From Tetzosporium hominis (GTDB taxonomy: Bacteria > Bacillota > Bacilli > Bacillales_A > Planococcaceae): 36,839 bases of DNA. The position numbers were made by a program, and so were the translations under genes. A model generated the notes under the pieces. The model was not told the origin of the DNA, did not search any database, and saw only the letters and a program-made list of their open reading frames with translations. The stretch is taken from contig NZ_NOKQ01000201.1 in NCBI RefSeq assembly GCF_002265435.1, positions 1-36,839 of the forward strand, given 5' to 3'. Below, one piece after another: positions 33,567 through 36,839 of the stretch; the first letter of the stretch is position 1, and every line of letters begins with the position of its first letter.

Positions 33567-35561
33567 CTACAGTTTTTTTATGTCTCGAATTGCTTGAACT
33601 GACAACCGGACCAATAAAATTGCACATAAGAATAACCCCACATAAGAAACGGTATTTAAGTAGACTGCATATACCGTTTCAATGACTTGTGCAATAGCAA
33701 GTAAAGCGACAGAAATAATTCCGAACGTGATTCCTACCATTAATAAGACGAACTTCGAGAATAACAGTGTAATAAATTGATTGTTCGCTTTATCCGAAAA
33801 AATATCGTGGTGTAGAATGATCTTTCCGCCTTCTATGCGCTTGATCAATTGATCCATTCGTCGTGGGAACTTCCGAAGTGCCGGAAGCGCTAATGCCAAC
33901 TCTTCTTCTACTGTCCTCCACACTTCTTTTGGTTCCTGGAAAGGTTTCTTCCACATCTCTCGCATGTAGTCTTCAGAGAAGTCTTTTGCCTCCCCGAATG
34001 TATCAAAGCTCGGATGAATTGCAGTCAGTGTGCCGTCAAGAGTTACGATCGAACGGAGTGCTTGAGCGACAGATGGATAAAAATGAAGGCCATGTTTTCG
34101 CACAATCGCAAATAAAGTAAAGACGAGCTCTTGCGTTGGAATCTTGTCGACATAAGATACTTTTAACAAAAGCTGTCCGATTTCTTGTTCCATTACAACA
34201 CGGTCAAGATGGCTTGAATCGGAGATCATCTTGGTCATTGCATCGAAAATAACACTTTCATTTGATTGATGCAGACCTAGCAAGAAAAGATGAAATGCCT
34301 CTTGTTGCTCATTTGGCATTCTGCCTACCGCACCAAAATCAAGAAGTGTCGCTTCTCCTGTCTTTCCATCAATGAAGATATTCCCAGGATGCGGATCTGC
34401 ATGAAAGATTCCTGGGCCAATCATTTGTTCAAAGAAGGAATACAGAATGGACTGAGCCAGTTCGTACCGGTCAAGCCCATGTTGGATGATGAGCTCATCG
34501 GCTTCCGTAATTGTGCATCCTTCAATGTATTCTTGAACAATCATTTTATCATTGCTAAAACGGGTGTATACCATAGGCACCTTTACTGGGTAGACACTTG
34601 TGTTCACGGTCTGCGCAATTTGAAGGGTGTTCCGGACTTCTATCGAAAAATCGATTTCTTCTTTTAATCCTTCTGCAAAACCTTTTGCCAAGTCTTTAAA
34701 CCCGATGCTCTCCGCCCAGGCCGACTTTTCTGAAATCCATTCTGCAAAATCTAGAAGAATTCCCAAGTCGTCTTCCATAATCTCTGAAACATCCGGTCGT
34801 AGTAGCTTTACTACTACAGGCAGATTGCTCTCTCGTAATGTAGCCATGTGGACTTGACCAATAGATGCAGCCGCGAGTGGCTGATAATCAAAGGAACTAA
34901 ATGTGTCTTCAACCGTACCCGGAAGAGATTCGTTGAGTACTTGAATCACTAGTTCTTCAGATAATGGAGTCACATGCTGTTGGAGATTGCTCAGTTCTCG
35001 AATAAACGCACGTGGGAATAGTTCTGATCGTGTAGAGAGCACTTGACCAAACTTGACGAAGATTCCCCCTGCTTGCTCTAGTGTATCCCGAAAAGCTCGT
35101 GCCAATTCCTCCTCGTTTTCTCGATGACGTGCATAACTCAGTGCTCGAGTGAACCCATTGGCCATGGCAATTTGAAGCACTGCCCGAAACCGTCGCTGCC
35201 TCCGTCTATACACAAACATCCTCATGATGAACGAGGCATGATTAGAGGGCTTTCCCCGCTCTGTTAAAGCTCTAGGGTCGAACAGCTCGAAAAATAAATA
35301 CAGTAACATCGCGATCAATAACATGCTGCCCGCCCAAATGATAGCACTTGGATCCGTTACAATATCATAAAACTCGTTCGTTAAGAAATCTGTGGTTCGC
35401 AGATACGAATACCAGTACACCACTGTCGTTAAAATCACACTTATCAAGACGGCTAAGATGCGTTTCACAAAGTTGATTCGTGTTCCCATCAGCCTGCCGC
35501 TGATCCAGTAAATAGCAAACGCTATAAATACCATAATAAGAATTAATCCGGCTACTTTCAT
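33567..35561 (-). CDS. AarF/UbiB/ABC1-family atypical kinase
   Basis: A 664-residue membrane-associated protein-kinase-like ATPase. Three membrane helices occupy the first ~130 residues. The kinase-like core has the ABC1 signature FVKFGQVLSTR (KxGQ), the nucleotide-site Lys in PVVVKLLRP, HADPHPGNIF and LLDFGAVGRM (the Mg-binding Asp). Two membrane helices end the protein. UbiB/ABC1 proteins support quinone synthesis or transport; in Firmicutes the partner would be menaquinone, and the exact role is not known. The start at 35561 (AGGGGGA upstream) is chosen; the open frame extends 84 codons further but would run into the divergent CXXC-protein gene region. Confidence 0.88.
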   Translation of the reverse strand: MKVAGLILIMVFIAFAIYWISGRLMGTRINFVKRILAVLISVILTTVVYWYSYLRTTDFLTNEFYDIVTDPSAIIWAGSMLLIAMLLYLFFELFDPRALTERGKPSNHASFIMRMFVYRRRQRRFRAVLQIAMANGFTRALSYARHRENEEELARAFRDTLEQAGGIFVKFGQVLSTRSELFPRAFIRELSNLQQHVTPLSEELVIQVLNESLPGTVEDTFSSFDYQPLAAASIGQVHMATLRESNLPVVVKLLRPDVSEIMEDDLGILLDFAEWISEKSAWAESIGFKDLAKGFAEGLKEEIDFSIEVRNTLQIAQTVNTSVYPVKVPMVYTRFSNDKMIVQEYIEGCTITEADELIIQHGLDRYELAQSILYSFFEQMIGPGIFHADPHPGNIFIDGKTGEATLLDFGAVGRMPNEQQEAFHLFLLGLHQSNESVIFDAMTKMISDSSHLDRVVMEQEIGQLLLKVSYVDKIPTQELVFTLFAIVRKHGLHFYPSVAQALRSIVTLDGTLTAIHPSFDTFGEAKDFSEDYMREMWKKPFQEPKEVWRTVEEELALALPALRKFPRRMDQLIKRIEGGKIILHHDIFSDKANNQFITLLFSKFVLLMVGITFGIISVALLAIAQVIETVYAVYLNTVSYVGLFLCAILLVRLSVQAIRDIKKL

Positions 35562-35627
35562 CTGCGATTTCCCCCTTCTTCCTTTATTTTCACGTATAAA
35601 CCATAGAATAACAACCACATTTTCCCG

Positions 35628-35636
35628 TGGTATACT
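35628..35636 (+). promoter_or_regulatory. Extended -10 promoter of the CXXC-protein gene
   Basis: TGGTATACT (TGN plus TATACT) with no good -35; about 17 bases before the ribosome site. Confidence 0.5.
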
Positions 35637-35659
35637 GAAGTGAAGGAGTTGGATTTTGA

Positions 35660-35986
35660 ATGGATGCAAAACGAACATGTCAAAACTGTGGGAAAACGTG
35701 GCCTTATCCTGCTGCCTTAAAGAAAGCATGGCTCGGTAGATCTGGTCAAGCTTGCCCCTACTGTGGTGAGACGCAATACCTCTCCGCTCATTCCCGTATG
35801 CGAAGCGGAACATACGCTGTCATGGTCATGGTAGCGATCCTGTTAATTCGAGTTTTAGTCGACCTAACTGCACTGGAATCAGCCTTCGTGGCAATTGGCT
35901 TATTCCTGATCGTTTTTCTGATTTTTCCGTTCACGATTGAGCTTACAGGGAAAGATCAACGTTTTGTTGATATGAAGAGAAAATAA
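35660..35986 (+). CDS. Small CXXC_20_CXXC-type membrane protein
   Basis: A 108-residue protein. An N-terminal zinc-ribbon-like domain has CQNC (8-11) and CPYC (33-36), about 20 residues apart, as in the CXXC_20_CXXC family (TIGR04104). Two membrane helices follow (about 51-68 and 74-93), then a basic tail. Function unknown. ATG at 35660; AAGGAG lies 11 bases upstream. A single gene, divergent from the UbiB-like kinase. Confidence 0.75.
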   Translation: MDAKRTCQNCGKTWPYPAALKKAWLGRSGQACPYCGETQYLSAHSRMRSGTYAVMVMVAILLIRVLVDLTALESAFVAIGLFLIVFLIFPFTIELTGKDQRFVDMKRK

Positions 35987-35997
35987 CAAGGAAGTCT

Positions 35998-36029
35998 GCC
36001 TGCATCTCGTTGGAGATGTGGGTTTTTTT
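35998..36029 (+). terminator. Terminator of the CXXC-protein gene
   Basis: CTGCATCTC-GTTG-GAGATGTGG followed by GTTTTTTT. Confidence 0.85.
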
Positions 36030-36080
36030 AATAGAAGAGATTGGTGACAAAAGGGCCTTCTAGGAAGGGCTTTGTGACTC

Positions 36081-36543
36081 AAGGACTTTTCTAGGTGGAA
36101 AGGTTTGAGGATTTGATATATTCGAAGAGATTTTTCAGTTATTCGGTACCGAACTGGCGTGTTGAGATTGGAAAAGTAGGGTTTACAACTGCTACGTTGG
36201 CGTGAATCGTCGGCAGATGGAACGTTTACGGCGGCAGATTCTGATTTTACGTCGGCAGTTGCTGCGTTTTCGTCGAGACCTAGAATGGAGTACCTACTTC
36301 AGTGGCTCGAGTTTCAGTCGCATCTCCAAGTATCTGCCGTAGTTCCTTGAGTATCTGCTGCAGATGACAGCTTATCGGCCGCAGTTGCTCGAATATCGGT
36401 CGCATCTCCAAGTATCTGCCGTAATTCCTTGAGTATCTGCTGTAGATGGCGGCTTATCGGCCGCAGTTGCTCGAATATCGGCCACACTTTCAAGTATCTG
36501 CACCAATAGTCTTCACCACATATGCCCTTGCTAGAAAGTCCTT
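36081..36543. repeat. Inverted repeats flanking the 21-bp repeat array
   Basis: AAGGACTTTTCTAGG (36081-36095) and GCTAGAAAGTCCTT (36530-36543) are inverted copies with one extra T. Further out, GGGCTTT (36067-36073) and AAAGGGCTTGCCC (36551-36563) are related. Together they bracket about 435 bases. This could be the ends of a small non-autonomous element or a long RNA stem; no transposase is present. Confidence 0.5.
36208..36509. repeat. Array of about 14 degenerate 21-bp repeats with an 82-bp higher-order duplication
   Basis: The unit is roughly CGGCCGCAGTTGCTCGANTAT. Units at 36208, 36229, 36250 and onward keep an exact 21-bp period; one variant is 19 bp. A block of 21+21+21+19 = 82 bp is tandemly duplicated almost perfectly (36317-36398 and 36399-36480), and a third copy begins at 36481. 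The period equals seven codons or two DNA turns. One plus-strand frame stays open from 36180 to 36357 but has no start or ribosome site, so coding is doubtful. Confidence 0.85.
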
Positions 36544-36600
36544 CCCCATTAAAGGGCTTGCCCTAAGAATTGGCTGTGCATCTTCACGTAATCGAGTTGC

Positions 36601-36699
36601 AGGCGTTAGAAATACATTCAAAGATCATTCGCACCCACAGAGGCAAAGGGCGCCTCTATGGGTACGCCTGATCTCCGAAGCATTTCTGGGCGAACGCCT
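36601..36699. repeat. Long nested hairpin near the rrn terminator
   Basis: Ordered complementary pairs nest around a seven-base loop: AGGCGTT/AACGCCT outermost, then AAAT/ATTT, AGATCA/TGATCT, ACCCA/TGGGT, and AGAGGC/GCCTCT innermost. The total is about 28 pairs over 99 nt. It lies 20 bases beyond the rrn terminator. It does not look like a simple terminator because no T-run follows; it could be a structured RNA or a dispersed palindromic element. Confidence 0.7.
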
Positions 36700-36717
36700 T
36701 ACACATCTAAAAATATA

Positions 36718-36751
36718 CAAAAAAGGCCATCCCTCTCGGGATGACCTCTTT
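36718..36751 (-). terminator. rRNA operon terminator after 5S
   Basis: The minus strand has AGGTCATCCC-GAGA-GGGATGGCCT followed by TTTTTTGT, a few bases after the 5S 3' end. Confidence 0.93.
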
Positions 36752-36757
36752 CCATGT

Positions 36758-36839
36758 TGCCCAGCGACGTCCTACTCTCACAGGGGGAGACCCCCAACTA
36801 CCATCGGCGCTGAAGAGCTTAACTTCCGTGTTCGGTATG
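36758..36839 (-). rRNA. 5S rRNA, 3' part (partial)
   Basis: The minus strand reads CATACCGAACACGGAAGTTA, then GCTCTTCAGCGCCGATGGTA and GTGAGAGTAGGACGTCGCTG, the conserved loop B/C and E regions of Bacillales 5S rRNA. About 82 of ~116 nt are in the window; the 5' part lies beyond its right edge. The 3' end is estimated. Confidence 0.96.

Noticed and set aside
35562-35813. 84-codon N-terminal extension of the UbiB-like kinase frame.
   Set aside because: It overlaps the divergent CXXC-protein gene and promoter, has no homologous look, and a good ribosome site precedes the internal ATG at 35561.
36180-36357. Open plus-strand frame through the 21-bp repeats giving a Ser/Ala/Thr-rich heptad repeat.
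   Set aside because: No start codon near the beginning and no ribosome site; the frame closes within the array. Possibly a decayed coding repeat, not annotated as a gene.

Overview
The window is a stretch of low-to-moderate G+C Firmicute chromosome (Bacillales). Gene content and the tsaE-tsaB-rimI-tsaD / ABC-F / rex / tatA-tatC / CPBP protease / groES-groEL order match the Bacillus subtilis ydi-groESL region. The overall impression is a Planococcaceae (Caryophanaceae)-type genome, but the genus cannot be fixed from sequence reading alone. It lies between two rRNA operons in the same orientation: the 5' end of a 16S gene is at the left edge and the 3' part of a 5S gene at the right edge, both on the minus strand. 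Most housekeeping genes are also on the minus strand, so this is probably the leading strand.

Left part (1-8.7 kb): rrn leader with two near-identical tandem promoters, then a 550-base gene-free stretch with an unusually G+C-rich core. Next come pbuG and guaA, each behind its own guanine riboswitch and intrinsic terminator, so purine import and GMP synthesis share one ligand. A translationally coupled moxR-DUF58-transglutaminase operon follows.

Middle (8.7-18.5 kb): pncB-nadE (NAD salvage); a small Sda-like gene whose frame runs through its own terminator; a decayed patch (PAS fragment and a frameshifted, internally deleted M19 dipeptidase); an aminotransferase with exonuclease III; a DDAH-type guanidino hydrolase divergent from a YqcI/YcgG-family protein with a possible sigma-B promoter; and groESL under CIRCE control.

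Right-middle (18.5-28.4 kb): CPBP protease, tatA-tatC, rex divergent from a YdiF-type ABC-F ATPase, then an intergenic cluster of DnaA boxes, followed by the overlapping tsaE-tsaB-rimI-tsaD genes for t6A synthesis and ribosomal protein acetylation. An SGNH hydrolase, an acyltransferase-3 membrane protein and a BsuPI-domain lipoprotein follow.

Right part (28.4-36.8 kb): a maltodextrin-type ABC importer (binding protein and two permeases, no ATPase) with two cre/LacI-type operators; a GyrI-like protein; a 16-cysteine copper-storage protein; a tiny 31-residue holin-like toxin gene whose promoter carries a LexA-box-like sequence; tRNA-Ala(GGC); an AarF/UbiB-type kinase; a CXXC-type small membrane protein; and a gene-free tail with about 14 copies of a 21-bp repeat, flanking inverted repeats and a 99-nt nested hairpin, just before the rrn terminator and 5S gene.

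The most interesting unexplained items are the SOS-box/toxin locus, the 21-bp repeat array with its inverted flanks, the nested hairpin, the DnaA-box cluster, and the Sda-like gene with a missing stop.
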